Below, piece after piece: positions 28,204 to 37,243 of a stretch of 64,000 bases of DNA. The translations under genes were made by a program, and so were the position numbers. The notes under the pieces were generated by a model. That model saw only the letters and a program-made list of their open reading frames with translations. It was not told the DNA's origin and made no database searches. The stretch's first letter is position 1, and each line of letters opens with the position of its first letter. This DNA comes from Desulfovibrio sp. JY. GTDB taxonomy: Bacteria > Desulfobacterota > Desulfovibrionia > Desulfovibrionales > Desulfovibrionaceae. The stretch is taken from positions 2,852,001 through 2,916,000 of the forward strand of contig CP082962.1 of assembly GCA_021730285.1 (NCBI GenBank), given 5' to 3'.

Positions 28204-28764
28204 CAACACTTCTACCAGCCTTGCCAGGGGCAACCCCACGACGTTGGTGTACGAGCCGTTGATCGCGGTGACAAACGCCGCCGCCTTGCCCTGGATGGCG
28301 TAAGCCCCGGCCTTGTCCATGGGCTCGCCGGTCGCCACGTAAGCGGCGATGGCCACATTGGAAAGCGCCGCCATGGCCACGTCCGTGGACACGGTGAATA
28401 TCTCCGGCTCCGGGCCGCAGCCGAAAATCGCGCAGCCGGTCACCACCTGATGCGTGCGGCCGGAAAGCAGCCCCAGCATGCGTTCGGCGTCGGCCGCATC
28501 GCGCGGCTTGCCCAAAATCACATGCCCCACGGCCACCACCGAATCCGCGCCGATGACCGCCGCTTCCGGATGCTCCCGGGCCACAGGCGCGGCCTTGAGC
28601 CGGGCCATGCGCGCGGCATAGGCCGACGGCAACTCGCCCATGTCCGGTTCGGGTTCCTCGGCCGGACTCGGAACGACCGAAAACGGCACCCCCGCCAAAT
28701 CAAGCAACTCGCGCCGGCGTGGTGACGTCGAGGCCAGAATGATGCGTCGCTGTGTCGTGTACAT
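28168..28764 (-). CDS. maf: Maf-family nucleotide pyrophosphatase
   Basis: 198 residues. Maf proteins hydrolyse non-canonical or surplus nucleoside triphosphates (dTTP/UTP-type). The signatures are LASTSPRRRELL, GADSVVAVGHVILGKP, HQVVTGCAIF and DKAGAYAIQGKAAAFV. The usual GADT is GADS here, a mild change at the catalytic acidic segment. The ATG at 28764 gives the standard N-terminus; upstream in-frame codons lie in repeat A5. It overlaps the preceding plus-strand gene by 36 bases, at the right edge of the AT-richer island. Confidence 0.93.
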   Translation of the reverse strand: MYTTQRRIILASTSPRRRELLDLAGVPFSVVPSPAEEPEPDMGELPSAYAARMARLKAAPVAREHPEAAVIGADSVVAVGHVILGKPRDAADAERMLGLLSGRTHQVVTGCAIFGCGPEPEIFTVSTDVAMAALSNVAIAAYVATGEPMDKAGAYAIQGKAAAFVTAINGSYTNVVGLPLARLVEVLSSWGVVVPSGL

Positions 28765-28782
28765 AGTATGATGTTGGAAGAG

Positions 28783-28860
28783 CCGGGGGAGGGAACCCCT
28801 TTTTGAAAAAAGGGGTTCCCTCCCCCGGACCCCCACCCTCCCGAAAAACTTTAAAAGGGG
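28783..28860. repeat. Family A hairpin, copy A5
   Basis: CCGGGGGAGGGAACCCC pairs with GGGGTTCCCTCCCCCGG around a T/A loop, followed by part of the linker (CCGAAAAACTTTAAAAGG). The arms differ from other copies but remain complementary. It adjoins repeat B3. Confidence 0.75.
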
Positions 28861-28886
28861 AATAACGGCTCAAATTCCATCTTTAT

Positions 28887-29112
28887 TCGCCCCGAAGGGG
28901 CGACGGCGTGGTGGATGCGGCATTTGCCGGGACGCGCCTGCCGCGAAGCGGCGGCATCGTCCCGATAAATGCCGCATCCATCTTCCACACATCCGCCTGA
29001 CCGCCAGCCAACCCAGCCTCCGCCCGGCCAAAGCCGAGAAGGGGGGACCGGGGGGCCCGTGGCCCCCCGGCGAAGGGGTCCAGGGGAGGCCGCGCCTCCC
29101 CTGGACCCCGGA
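28887..29112. repeat. Family B repeat, copy B3 (short form)
   Basis: Contains CGCCCCGAAGGGGCG, the long hairpin at 28912-28980 with inner CTGCCGCGAAGCGGC, the GGCCCGTGGCCCCCCGG module and CCAGGGGAGGC/GCCTCCCCTGG. In the long hairpin, three positions differ from B1/B2 on one arm and the facing three positions on the other arm differ to match. The left modules of B1/B2 are missing. Confidence 0.85.
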
Positions 29113-29120
29113 GGCATCAT

Positions 29121-29921
29121 TTAGCTGTGGAAGTGGGGCACTTCGGTGTCCCAGTTCTGGGTGACGGGGCGGCCGCGTTTGTAGCGGAAATCGCACAGCG
29201 CGTCGCCCTGGGCCAGGGTGTGCCTGCGTTCGAGGCCGGTGTCCTGGGCGCGGGAGGCCAGGAAGTCGTTGAGGCAGAAGTAGGGGGCGACTTCGGCCAC
29301 GCCCTGAGCTTTGAAATAGAGGACCGCGCCGCACTGGGTGTAGTCGTAGCCGAGGTCGAAGGTCTTGCCGTCGCCGGGGATGGCCTTGCCGACCCAGTCG
29401 CCGGGATACTGGCGTTTCTGGCTGGCGGCGGCCCATTCCTTGAGCGACGCGAAGTAGGCCGGCGAGAAAAGCGCCGCGCCCATGGCCTTGGCTTTTTGGG
29501 GCGGCACGGCGGTCCAGTCGGCGGCGTCGAGGTCGTAGAGGAGCCGGCCGGCGTCCTTGGCGGGCATGCCCTTTTCGCCCATGGCCTGGGTCAGCGCCGT
29601 GAGCCAGCCGGCCATGATGAGAAAGGGCTGGTTGCGGTTGGTCGTGCCGCCGATTTCCGGCATGCCGGGAAGCAGAAGGGCGTAGCGGCGCTCGGCGTCG
29701 GCGGTGATGGCCTTGGCCGTGGGTTCGGCGGTGCGGGCGGCGAGCCAGTGTTCGGCCCCGGCGCACACGCCCCGGAAATCAGCCAGTAGCTTGTCGCGGT
29801 TGGCGACGTAGAAATTCGGCTTCACCGTGGCGGCGGCCAGCGCCCGCCAGGGGAACAGGCAGGCGCAAGCGCCGACAAGCCCGGCGCGCAGGAGATGACG
29901 CCTGGTGATTCCTTGTTGCAT
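29121..29921 (-). CDS. Tat-exported ATC-hydrolase-like protein
   Basis: 266 residues. A twin-arginine signal (TRRHLLRAGLVGACACLF) directs folded export. The mature part ends with a domain of the L-2-amino-thiazoline-4-carboxylate hydrolase type: YDYTQCGAVLYFKAQGVAEVAPYFC, then LNDFLASRAQDTGLERRHTLAQG and LCDFRYKRGRP. In Pseudomonas ATC hydrolase takes part in making L-cysteine from a thiazoline; whether this exported relative has that activity is unknown. Start chosen at 29921, after GGGAG. Repeat B3 abuts its stop. Confidence 0.8.
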   Translation of the reverse strand: MQQGITRRHLLRAGLVGACACLFPWRALAAATVKPNFYVANRDKLLADFRGVCAGAEHWLAARTAEPTAKAITADAERRYALLLPGMPEIGGTTNRNQPFLIMAGWLTALTQAMGEKGMPAKDAGRLLYDLDAADWTAVPPQKAKAMGAALFSPAYFASLKEWAAASQKRQYPGDWVGKAIPGDGKTFDLGYDYTQCGAVLYFKAQGVAEVAPYFCLNDFLASRAQDTGLERRHTLAQGDALCDFRYKRGRPVTQNWDTEVPHFHS

Positions 29922-29980
29922 CGTGGCATCTCCCATACTTCTCAAGACCCTTTTATCCTGCTTTCTTCAATGAACTGCCC

Positions 29981-30040
29981 CGTTGAAAGTTCTTGAAGGG
30001 GGGCGCGGGGGGAAACTTCTTTCAAGAAGTTTCCCCCCGC
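29981..30040. repeat. Family A hairpin, copy A6 (second hairpin)
   Basis: Linker remnant CGTTGAAAGTTCTTGAAGG followed by CGCGGGGGGAAACTTCTT pairing with AAGAAGTTTCCCCCCGCG. It lies directly after the lpd stop codon on the minus strand, in a terminator position. Confidence 0.78.
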
Positions 30041-30049
30041 GTTCATTCT

Positions 30050-31417
30050 TTAATCTTTCGTCTTCATTTCACCCAACAGCGCCGCGCGCAGGGTCTCGTC
30101 CAGGCCCGGGTGGGGGAAGACGAGGGCCTCGCATTGGGCGCGGGTCCAGCCCTGGGACACGATGGCCGTGGCCAGGGTGCCCATGGCGGACGCGCCGTGT
30201 CCCACGGCGGTGAGTCCCGCCACCTTGCCGTCCTTCCAGGTGACGCGGGCGAACCCGGCCGTGTCGGCGTAGGCCTGGGCCATGGGGTTGGCCACGAAGG
30301 GGGCTTCGGAGACGGCGTCGCCGGGCTGGGCGATCTCTCCCACGCGCATGATCTCGGGGGCGCCGTAGTAGCAGCCCGGGATGGGGCCGGGCGCGTAGGG
30401 GCCGGATTCGAGGCCGGCGGCGTGGCGGGCGGCGTAGGTTCCCTGGCTGGAGGCGGCGTGGGCCAGGAGCACCCGGCCGTTGCAGTCGCCCACGGCATAG
30501 ATGCCGGGCGCGGTTTGCAGGGTTTCGTCGGTGGAAATGAAGGCCCGGTTGGGCGAGGGATTGGCGAAGGTCGCGCCAAGCTCGGCCAGTCCCGGCACGG
30601 CGGTGGGGGCGAAGCGGCCGATGGCCACCAGCGCCTTGGCGGCGGTCACGACCTCGCCGCCGGCCAGGGTCATGCGGGCCAGACCGTCCTCGTCCGTGAC
30701 CAGGCTTTCCACCTTGACCCCGGCCCGGGCGTCGATGCCTTTGCGGCGCATGACCTGGGCCACGACCTTGGACACGTCCGGGTCCTCGGCCGGAGCCAGG
30801 CGCGGGGCCGCGTCGACCAGGGTCACCTTGGTGCCGAGCCGATGGTAGATTTCGGAAATCTCGATGCCGATGGCCCCGCCGCCGATGATGATGAGGCTTT
30901 CCGGGGCTTCGGTGAAATCGAGCACCGGGGCCACGCCGAGCACGGCCTTGCCATCGGGCTTAACGCCCGGAAAGGCGGCGGCGCGCGAGCCGAGGGCCAG
31001 GATCAGCGTGTCGAAGGGAATGTCTTCGGTTTTCCCGCCGGCGGCCACCTGGGCGACGCTTGGCTTGAGGCCGGCGAGGTTGCCGGTCACAAGGCGCACG
31101 CCGGCCGATTCCAGGCGTTTGGCCATGGCGGAGTGGGTGGCGGAAAGGAGTTTTTTCTTCTTGGCCTGGATGGCGGCCAGATCCGGCCGGACTTCGCCGG
31201 CCACCAGCTTCTGTTTGGCCTGATCGGCCAGGGCGGCCACGGCCTGGGTCGTGGCCAAAAGATGCTTGGTCGGGATGCAGCCCCAGTTGAGGCAGGTGCC
31301 CCCGAGTTTGCCGCGCTCGACCAGGGTCACGGCCAGCCCGGCCGCCGCGCCGGTCAGGGCCGCGTCATAGCCGCCGGGCCCGGCGCCGACCACGACAAGG
31401 CGTTTGGCTTGGCTCAT
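30050..31417 (-). CDS. lpdA: Dihydrolipoyl dehydrogenase
   Basis: 455 residues, FAD-dependent. It re-oxidises the dihydrolipoyl group of GcvH with NAD+. Seen: N-terminal FAD motif VVVGAGPGGYDAALTGAAAG, redox disulfide GGTCLNWGCIPTK, NAD motif IIIGGGAIGIEISEI, second FAD motif GIYAVGDCNG, and the C-terminal catalytic His-Glu pair in HPGLDE. Its place directly downstream of gcvPB indicates service to the glycine cleavage system. The ATG at 31417 follows AAGGA. Confidence 0.95.
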   Translation of the reverse strand: MSQAKRLVVVGAGPGGYDAALTGAAAGLAVTLVERGKLGGTCLNWGCIPTKHLLATTQAVAALADQAKQKLVAGEVRPDLAAIQAKKKKLLSATHSAMAKRLESAGVRLVTGNLAGLKPSVAQVAAGGKTEDIPFDTLILALGSRAAAFPGVKPDGKAVLGVAPVLDFTEAPESLIIIGGGAIGIEISEIYHRLGTKVTLVDAAPRLAPAEDPDVSKVVAQVMRRKGIDARAGVKVESLVTDEDGLARMTLAGGEVVTAAKALVAIGRFAPTAVPGLAELGATFANPSPNRAFISTDETLQTAPGIYAVGDCNGRVLLAHAASSQGTYAARHAAGLESGPYAPGPIPGCYYGAPEIMRVGEIAQPGDAVSEAPFVANPMAQAYADTAGFARVTWKDGKVAGLTAVGHGASAMGTLATAIVSQGWTRAQCEALVFPHPGLDETLRAALLGEMKTKD

Positions 31418-31471
31418 GTTTTGTCCTTGGGCTGTGCCCATGGGAAGGGCGTGTTTTGGGAGATGGCAAGG

Positions 31472-32920
31472 CTAGAGGTCATCGGTAATTTCCATGGCCC
31501 GGGCGGCGTACGTTTCGTCCAGACGGCCCACGGGCAACGTGGTGGGGCAGGCCCGCACGGCCTCGGGGTCGGTTTCGGCCAGGGCCAGGATGTCGCACAG
31601 ATCGGCCACGAAGGCGTCGAGGGTGTCCTTGCTCTCGGTCTCGGTCGGCTCGATCATGAGCGCTTCCTTGATGATGAGCGGAAAGTAGATGGTCGGCGCG
31701 TGGTAGCCTTTATCCAGCAGCGCCTTGGCGATATCCAGGGCGCGCACGTTTTTTTCGGTCGCGAGCCTGGCGGCCGAGGCCACGAATTCGTGCATGCAGG
31801 TGCGGGCGTAGGGCACCTCGATGACGTCGGCCAGGCGCTTGCGCAGATAGTTGGCCGCCAGCACCGCAGCTTCCGACACCCGCGTCAGCCCCTCGCGCCC
31901 CAGGCGCAGGATGTAGGCATAGGCGCGCAGCACGATGCCGAAATTGCCGTAGAACGGGGCCACGTAGCCGATGGACTTGGGATGGTCGTAGCTTAGGGAA
32001 TAGCGGCCGGCCTCGTCGCGCGTGACCCGGGAGATGGGCAGGTAGGGAATAAGCCGTTGCGACACGCCGACCGGTCCCGAGCCCGGGCCGCCGCCGCCGT
32101 GGGGCGTGGCAAAGGTCTTGTGCAGGTTGACGTGGACCACGTCGAAGCCGGCGTCGCCCACCCGCAGCTTGCCGAGGATAGCGTTGAGGTTGGCCCCATC
32201 GTAGTAGAGCAGCGCATCCACCTTGCGGCAAAGGGCCACGATCTCGGGCAGGTGGCGTTCGAAAAGTCCGAGCGTGTTGGGCACGGTCATCATCACGCCG
32301 GCGGTCTCGTCGTCGATGGCCGCGGCCAGGGCTTCGGGGTCGATGATGCCGTCCTTCGAGGCGATGGACACCACCTCGAAGCCGGCGATGTGGGCCGAAG
32401 CGGGGTTGGTGCCGTGGGCCGAGTCCGGGCAGATGATCTTGGTCTTCTTGTTGCCTTTGTCGGCGTGGTAGGCCGCGATCATGAGCGCCCCGGTCAGCTC
32501 GCCGTGGGCTCCGGCCATGGGGTGCAGGGTGAAGGCGTCCATGCCCGTGATCTCGCACAGAAACCGCTCCATCTCGTACATGACCTCAAGGGCGCCGGAG
32601 GTCATGTCGCCGCCGCCGGGCAGTTGGGGCGTCAGCGGATGGAGCCGGGCGAAGCCGGGCAGGGCGGCCACTTCCTCGGTGAACTTGGGGTTGTACTTCA
32701 TGGTGCACGACCCCAGGGGATAGAAATTGCCGTCCACGCCGTAGTTCTTGCGCGAAAGCTCGGTGAAGTGGCGCACCACGTCGAGTTCGGACAGCGACGG
32801 CAGCCGGGGCGAGCCCTCGCGCAACAGTCCGCCGGGCAGAAAGTCGATGGGCTCGGTCTTGGGTTTTTCCGGCCACACACCTTCCCGGCCGGGGCGGGAT
32901 TTGGAAAAAACGGTGCTCAT
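31472..32920 (-). CDS. gcvPB: Glycine dehydrogenase (decarboxylating) subunit 2
   Basis: 482 residues. The PLP-carrying subunit of a split P-protein; Lys in NLHKTFATPHGGGGPG forms the internal aldimine. With GcvPA it decarboxylates glycine and transfers aminomethyl to lipoyl-GcvH, or runs in reverse. Other family stretches include YPLGSCTMKYNPK and GMDAFTLHPMAGAHGELTG. The start overlaps the stop of gcvPA by four bases (ATGA), implying translational coupling and equal dosage. A much longer in-frame extension exists upstream but lies in the wrong frame of gcvPA. Confidence 0.97.
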   Translation of the reverse strand: MSTVFSKSRPGREGVWPEKPKTEPIDFLPGGLLREGSPRLPSLSELDVVRHFTELSRKNYGVDGNFYPLGSCTMKYNPKFTEEVAALPGFARLHPLTPQLPGGGDMTSGALEVMYEMERFLCEITGMDAFTLHPMAGAHGELTGALMIAAYHADKGNKKTKIICPDSAHGTNPASAHIAGFEVVSIASKDGIIDPEALAAAIDDETAGVMMTVPNTLGLFERHLPEIVALCRKVDALLYYDGANLNAILGKLRVGDAGFDVVHVNLHKTFATPHGGGGPGSGPVGVSQRLIPYLPISRVTRDEAGRYSLSYDHPKSIGYVAPFYGNFGIVLRAYAYILRLGREGLTRVSEAAVLAANYLRKRLADVIEVPYARTCMHEFVASAARLATEKNVRALDIAKALLDKGYHAPTIYFPLIIKEALMIEPTETESKDTLDAFVADLCDILALAETDPEAVRACPTTLPVGRLDETYAARAMEITDDL

Positions 32921-34248
32921 AGGATTTTCCCCAGCCGTCTGGCCAGACGGTCGATTTCGGAGCGCTCGTGCTTTTCGGTGCAGCAGATCAGGAGCGCGTT
33001 TTCCAGGCCCTTGTAGTAGCGGCCCAGCGGAAAGCCCGGGATGATGCCGTCGTCCATGAGCGTGCGGGCCGCGAGCTTGGCGTTGACCGGCAGCACGGCG
33101 GCGAACTCGTTGCCGAAGGGGGCGTCGTTTATAAGCCGCACGCCGGGAATGGCTTCGAGCTTCATGGCGGCATAGTGGGCGTTTTCGATGGACAGCGCCG
33201 CCTGGCGGGTGAGCCCCTCCTCGCCGGCCAGACACAGGTTGATAAGCGCGCGCAGGGCGCACAAAGCCTGGTTGGAGCAGATGTTGGAGGTGGCCTTTTG
33301 CCGCCGGATGTGCTGTTCGCGGGCTTGCAGGGTCAGCACGTAGCCGGTGCGGCCGGCGGCGTCCCTGGTGCGGCCGGCGATGCGGCCGGGCATCTGGCGC
33401 ACCAGCGACTTCCGGCAGGTCATGATGCCGAGGTACGGGCCGCCGAAAGAGAGCGGCAGCCCCAGGCTCTGTCCCTCGGCCGTGGCGATGTCCGCGCCCA
33501 TGGCACCGGGGGTTTTGAGCACGGTCTGGAGCACCGGATAGCAGGACATGATGGACACGGCTCCGGCCGCCGCCGCTTTGGCGAAAAGCCCGGTGAAGTC
33601 CTGGACCTGGCCGAAGAAGTTGGGGTTTTGCACCACCACCGCCGCAGTCTGGTCGTCGATGGCCTCGGCCAGCCCGTCCATGTCGTCGCAGCCGGCCTTG
33701 TGGGGCACGGTGACGAGCTCGAGGTGGAGGTTCTTGGTGTAGGTGGCCAGCACGATGCGGTAGATGGGACTCACCGTCTCGCTGACCACGGCTTTTTTGC
33801 GCTTGGTGTGGCGCACGGCCATCATCAGCGCTTCGTACAGCGCCGTGCCGCCGTCGTAGCCCCCGGCATTGGCGCATTCCATGCCGAGCAGCCGGGTGAC
33901 GGCGGTCTGGTATTCGAAGATGGCCTGCAGCGTGCCCTGGGAGGCCTCGGGCTGGTAGGGCGTATAGGCGGTGTAGAATTCCCCGCGCGAAAGGAGCAGG
34001 TCCGACGCGGCGGGCACGTAGTGGTCGTAAAAGCCGCCGCCGAGAAAGCTCGTCATGTCGGTCCGGTTCTTGGCGGCCAGACGTTCCATGGTCGCGCGAA
34101 CGGCCATCTCCGTCCCGCCCCGGGGCAGGTCGAACCGTTTGGGCCGCAAGGCCGGCGGAATTTCGGCGAAAAGTTCGGCAACGTCGCGGGCGCCGACAAC
34201 AGCCAGCATCTCCCGGACTTCTTCAGGCGTATGGGGGACGTAGGGCAT
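32917..34248 (-). CDS. gcvPA: Glycine dehydrogenase (decarboxylating) subunit 1
   Basis: 443 residues, the non-PLP-lysine half of the split P-protein. Typical features: GGGFYDHYVPA, TAYTPYQPEASQGTLQ, NAGGYDGGTALYEA and QHIRRQKATSNICSNQAL. It forms a heterotetramer with GcvPB. It sits 15 bases after gcvH and overlaps gcvPB. The single-chain P-protein of E. coli is about 957 residues; the split form is usual in Firmicutes and many anaerobes. Confidence 0.97.
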   Translation of the reverse strand: MPYVPHTPEEVREMLAVVGARDVAELFAEIPPALRPKRFDLPRGGTEMAVRATMERLAAKNRTDMTSFLGGGFYDHYVPAASDLLLSRGEFYTAYTPYQPEASQGTLQAIFEYQTAVTRLLGMECANAGGYDGGTALYEALMMAVRHTKRKKAVVSETVSPIYRIVLATYTKNLHLELVTVPHKAGCDDMDGLAEAIDDQTAAVVVQNPNFFGQVQDFTGLFAKAAAAGAVSIMSCYPVLQTVLKTPGAMGADIATAEGQSLGLPLSFGGPYLGIMTCRKSLVRQMPGRIAGRTRDAAGRTGYVLTLQAREQHIRRQKATSNICSNQALCALRALINLCLAGEEGLTRQAALSIENAHYAAMKLEAIPGVRLINDAPFGNEFAAVLPVNAKLAARTLMDDGIIPGFPLGRYYKGLENALLICCTEKHERSEIDRLARRLGKIL

Positions 34249-34263
34249 GTCCTTCTCCCGCGA

Positions 34264-34638
34264 TCAGTGCTCGGCCTTGGAAATTTCCTCGTATTCCTCG
34301 GGCGAAAGCAGCCCTGCCGGCTCGGCCGACAGGCGCACCCGGAGCATCCAGCCTTCGCCGAAGGGATCGGCGTTGATCTTCTCCGGAGTGGCGTCAAGCT
34401 CTCCATTGATTTCGATAACTTCACCGGCTACCGGGCTGTAAAGCTCGCTGGCCGCCTTGACGGATTCCACGGAACCCATCTCCTGGCCGGGTTCGAGCTC
34501 GGTGCCCACGGCGGGCAGCTCCACATACGTGATGTCGCCGAGCTGTTCCTGGGCGAAGTCGGTGATGCCGATCACCGCGATTTCATCCTCGACCCGTACC
34601 CACTCGTGGGTCTTGGTGTAGAGCAGGTCCTTTAACAT
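34264..34638 (-). CDS. gcvH: Glycine cleavage system H protein
   Basis: 124 residues. It carries the lipoyl arm that shuttles aminomethyl between P, T and L proteins. The lipoylation Lys is in [13 protein letters not shown]. Preceding sequence [27 protein letters not shown] is canonical. It is the first gene of the gcvH-gcvPA-gcvPB-lpdA unit. No gcvT is adjacent and I could not recognise a glycine riboswitch in the 200 bases upstream. Confidence 0.96.
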   Translation of the reverse strand: MLKDLLYTKTHEWVRVEDEIAVIGITDFAQEQLGDITYVELPAVGTELEPGQEMGSVESVKAASELYSPVAGEVIEINGELDATPEKINADPFGEGWMLRVRLSAEPAGLLSPEEYEEISKAEH

Positions 34639-34849
34639 GGCGCGTGTCCCTCCATGACGTGTGCGGCTTGGCCCGCCGTGGCAAGGTTGGCGGGCTGGCT
34701 TCGAATACCCCTTTGCGCAGCCTGGGGCAAGACATGGGGCCGACCGGGGTGACTGTGTCAGCGAATAATCGTCGTCGCCGGGCCCGGTTGCGCTGGCGGG
34801 GCTTTCGCGGTAACACGGTTGATGCGGTCAATTGCACGAATGGTCCGCT

Positions 34850-35557
34850 ATGGAGTCTTGTGTGTCCGCTAATTATGCCGCCATGCCACTTTTGGCCGCC
34901 AATTCGACCCCACCGGACTGGCGCGGCAATCAGTTGCGGCTTTCCATCGGCGGTTACGATTTCGATCTGCGCCGTGACCAGGACATGGACGCGCTGTGGG
35001 AGTCCCTGGGCCGGGACGGTTTCGGCTCGGACGAGCGCATGCCGTACTGGGCCGAAATATGGCCGGCGAGCCTGCTGTTGACCGCCTGGCTGGCGGTGCG
35101 GCAGGGCGACATTGCCGGCAGGCGCTGCCTGGACCTCGGCTGCGGCATGGGACTGTCGGCCCTGGCCGGGGCGGCCGTCGGCGGGCGCGTCGTGGCCGTG
35201 GATTACGAGGAGGCCGCCATCGTCCATGCCGCCCGCAACGCCGGGCAAAACGGCCTGAGCCTGGATCTGGCCGTCATGGACTGGCGCAGGCCCTGTTTTA
35301 CGGCCGGGAGCTTCGATCGGATATGGGGCAGCGACATTTTATACGAAACCCGGTTTTACGCGCCCCTGGTTTCGCTTTTCCGGGAGCTTCTGGCTCCGGG
35401 CGGCCGTATCTGGCTGTCCCAGCCCTGGCGGCAGGTGTCGGAGCCGGTGTGGGAGCGTCTTTCCGGCGACGGCTTTACCGTCGTCAAGGCGCATGAGGAA
35501 TCGGTGTCCTTTTCCACGTACCGCTCCACGGTGAGCCTTTACGAGATCAGTCTGTAA
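34850..35557 (+). CDS. Class I SAM-dependent methyltransferase (lysine methyltransferase-like)
   Basis: 235 residues. The SAM loop is [16 protein letters not shown], followed by VVAVDYEE and WGSDILYE. The N-terminal [14 protein letters not shown] is the signature of the METTL/ETFB-lysine-methyltransferase group, so protein lysine methylation is a reasonable but unproven role. The start is uncertain: TTG 34832, ATG 34850 or ATG 34883. It is divergent from gcvH and is followed 13 bases later by nikR. Confidence 0.82.
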   Translation: MESCVSANYAAMPLLAANSTPPDWRGNQLRLSIGGYDFDLRRDQDMDALWESLGRDGFGSDERMPYWAEIWPASLLLTAWLAVRQGDIAGRRCLDLGCGMGLSALAGAAVGGRVVAVDYEEAAIVHAARNAGQNGLSLDLAVMDWRRPCFTAGSFDRIWGSDILYETRFYAPLVSLFRELLAPGGRIWLSQPWRQVSEPVWERLSGDGFTVVKAHEESVSFSTYRSTVSLYEISL

Positions 35558-35570
35558 AAGGGGGAGGAAC

Positions 35571-35990
35571 ATGGGCCAGACGATTCGCTTCGGCGTGTCG
35601 CTCAATTCCGAGTTGCTCGAGAAGTTCGACGCGCTTTGCGACGAGAAAAGCTACCAGACCCGTTCCGAAGCCATCCGCGACCTGATCCGGGGCGTTCTGG
35701 TCCAGAAGGAGTGGGAACAGACCGACAAGGAAGTTGCCGGCGTGCTCACCCTGGTCTACGACCACCATACCTCGGATCTCGCCCAGCGGCTCATCGAGAT
35801 CCAGCACGAGGACCACGAGGTGATCCTTTGCACCATGCATGTGCACATCGACCACCACAACTGCCTGGAAGCCCTGGCCCTGAAGGGGGCCGGCGAGGCC
35901 GTGCAAAAACTCTCCCAACGCCTCATCTCCACCCGGGGCGTCAAATACGGCAAGCTCACCCTGGCCACCACCGGCCAGGAAATCGTGTAG
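35571..35990 (+). CDS. nikR: Nickel-responsive transcriptional regulator
   Basis: 139 residues. An N-terminal ribbon-helix-helix ([28 protein letters not shown]) binds DNA; an ACT-type domain binds nickel. The four high-affinity ligands of E. coli NikR (His76, His87, His89, Cys95) are matched with exact spacing by His79, His90, His92 and Cys98. It senses Ni(II) for repression of nickel uptake; sulfate reducers need nickel for hydrogenases. Its targets are not in the window. GGGGGAGG precedes the ATG. Confidence 0.96.
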   Translation: MGQTIRFGVSLNSELLEKFDALCDEKSYQTRSEAIRDLIRGVLVQKEWEQTDKEVAGVLTLVYDHHTSDLAQRLIEIQHEDHEVILCTMHVHIDHHNCLEALALKGAGEAVQKLSQRLISTRGVKYGKLTLATTGQEIV

Positions 35991-36145
35991 GAGCGAAGCG
36001 CGTGGGAGGGGCGTCGCCCCTCCCACACCCTCCCCATTGGGGGGGATAATCCCCCCCAAACCCCTTTTAACGATGGGTTTCTCTCTTCCACTTTACACTG
36101 CCGTCGCCGCACAGTATTGACGATTTCCCGTCCCTTTAATTTTTG

Positions 36146-36247
36146 CAGGGGGGTCCGGGGGGCCCTCGGCCTCCCGGCGGGGTGCAGGGGCAGCGCCCCT
36201 GTCGGAAGGGTCCAGGGGAGGCGCCGCCTCCCCTGGCCGCCGGAGGC
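36146..36247. repeat. Family B repeat, copy B4 (short form)
   Basis: Modules GGGGGGCCCTCGGCCTCCCGG, CAGGGGCAGCGCCCCTG and CCAGGGGAGGCGCCGCCTCCCCTGG in tandem, ending in the shared CCGGAGGCAT edge also seen after B3. Further GC-rich palindromes (AGGGGCGTCGCCCCT and TTGGGGGGGATAATCCCCCCCAA) fill the space from 36004 to the nikR end. It separates nikR from folE2, both on the plus strand. Confidence 0.8.
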
Positions 36248-36257
36248 ATACGAATCC

Positions 36258-37046
36258 ATGCGCGATGTACAGAGCGGACCGCCGGATGTGGCTATTGCCG
36301 TGGACCGGGTCGGCATAAAAGATTTCAAGCTGCCCCTGGTGGTGCGCGACCGGGCCAAGGGCCGCCAGCACACCGTGGCTGAGGTTGAGCTGTCGGTCGA
36401 TTTGCCGGCGCGGTTCAAGGGCACGCACATGAGCCGGTTCGTCGAGGCGCTTTCGGGCTTTGCCGGCGAGCTGGACCTCGTGTCCTTCCGCACCCTGCTT
36501 ACGGACGTGCGTTCGCGCCTCGAGGCGGAAAACGCCCATCTGACCCTGCGTTTCCCGTATTTCCTGGCCAAGGCCTCGCCGGCTTCCGGGGCGCGTTCGC
36601 TCATGGATTACGCCTGCCAGTTGTCCGGGGAATTCGTGGGCGAGAAGTTTCGCCAGACGCTGACCGTGTCCGTGCCGGTGATGACGGTGTGCCCGTGCTC
36701 CCTGGCCATCTCCGACCAGGGGGCGCACAGCCAGCGAGCCCTGGTGACGCTGCGCTGCCGGTTTTCGGGCTTCGTGTGGCTGGAGGAGCTCATCGAACTG
36801 GCCGAGGCGGCCGGGTCCTCGCCGGTCTACGCGCTTTTGAAGCGCGAGGACGAAAAGCACGTCACCGAGCAGGCCTTTGCCAACCCGACCTTTGTCGAGG
36901 ACGTGGCCCGGCGGGCGGCCAGCGCCCTGGCCGCGCACCCCAAGGTCACCTGGTACCAGGTGGACGTGGAGAGCTTCGAGTCCATCCACAACCACAGCGC
37001 CTTTGCCGGCATCGAGGGTGTGAACGCGCCTGGAAACGGGGCATGA
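36258..37046 (+). CDS. folE2: GTP cyclohydrolase FolE2
   Basis: 262 residues. Type IB enzyme converting GTP to 7,8-dihydroneopterin triphosphate for folate/queuosine precursors; it is the metal-flexible alternative to FolE. The catalytic Cys lies in [46 protein letters not shown]-type elements (ESIHNHSAF) and the FxGTHMSRF segment match the family. The ATG at 36258 is preceded by GGAGG that belongs to the edge of repeat B4. The in-frame extension upstream is repeat sequence. Confidence 0.94.
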   Translation: MRDVQSGPPDVAIAVDRVGIKDFKLPLVVRDRAKGRQHTVAEVELSVDLPARFKGTHMSRFVEALSGFAGELDLVSFRTLLTDVRSRLEAENAHLTLRFPYFLAKASPASGARSLMDYACQLSGEFVGEKFRQTLTVSVPVMTVCPCSLAISDQGAHSQRALVTLRCRFSGFVWLEELIELAEAAGSSPVYALLKREDEKHVTEQAFANPTFVEDVARRAASALAAHPKVTWYQVDVESFESIHNHSAFAGIEGVNAPGNGA

Positions 37047-37243
37047 TGCATCTTTCTTTGAAATAGGTTCACCTATAACTCTCGCTGCCCCGGCTTCCCT
37101 GGTTCGAAAGACGGCTCCGGGACCATGATTCGTCCCGGTTTGGGCCCGAAAGAGTGCGATTTCGGCAGAAATCGTGGCATAAAACGTCATTTGTTCGCTG
37201 GATGGCCTTGCCGGGCGGGGGAGGCCCGGGTATTGGTAACCCC

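Noticed and set aside
32921-33877. An 801-codon minus-strand frame extending gcvPB upstream
   Set aside because: Beyond 32920 it is out of frame with gcvPA, which clearly codes there. The ATGA overlap fixes the gcvPB start.
34639-34849. Glycine riboswitch ahead of gcvH
   Set aside because: No tandem aptamer pattern was recognised; a covariance-model search would be decisive.
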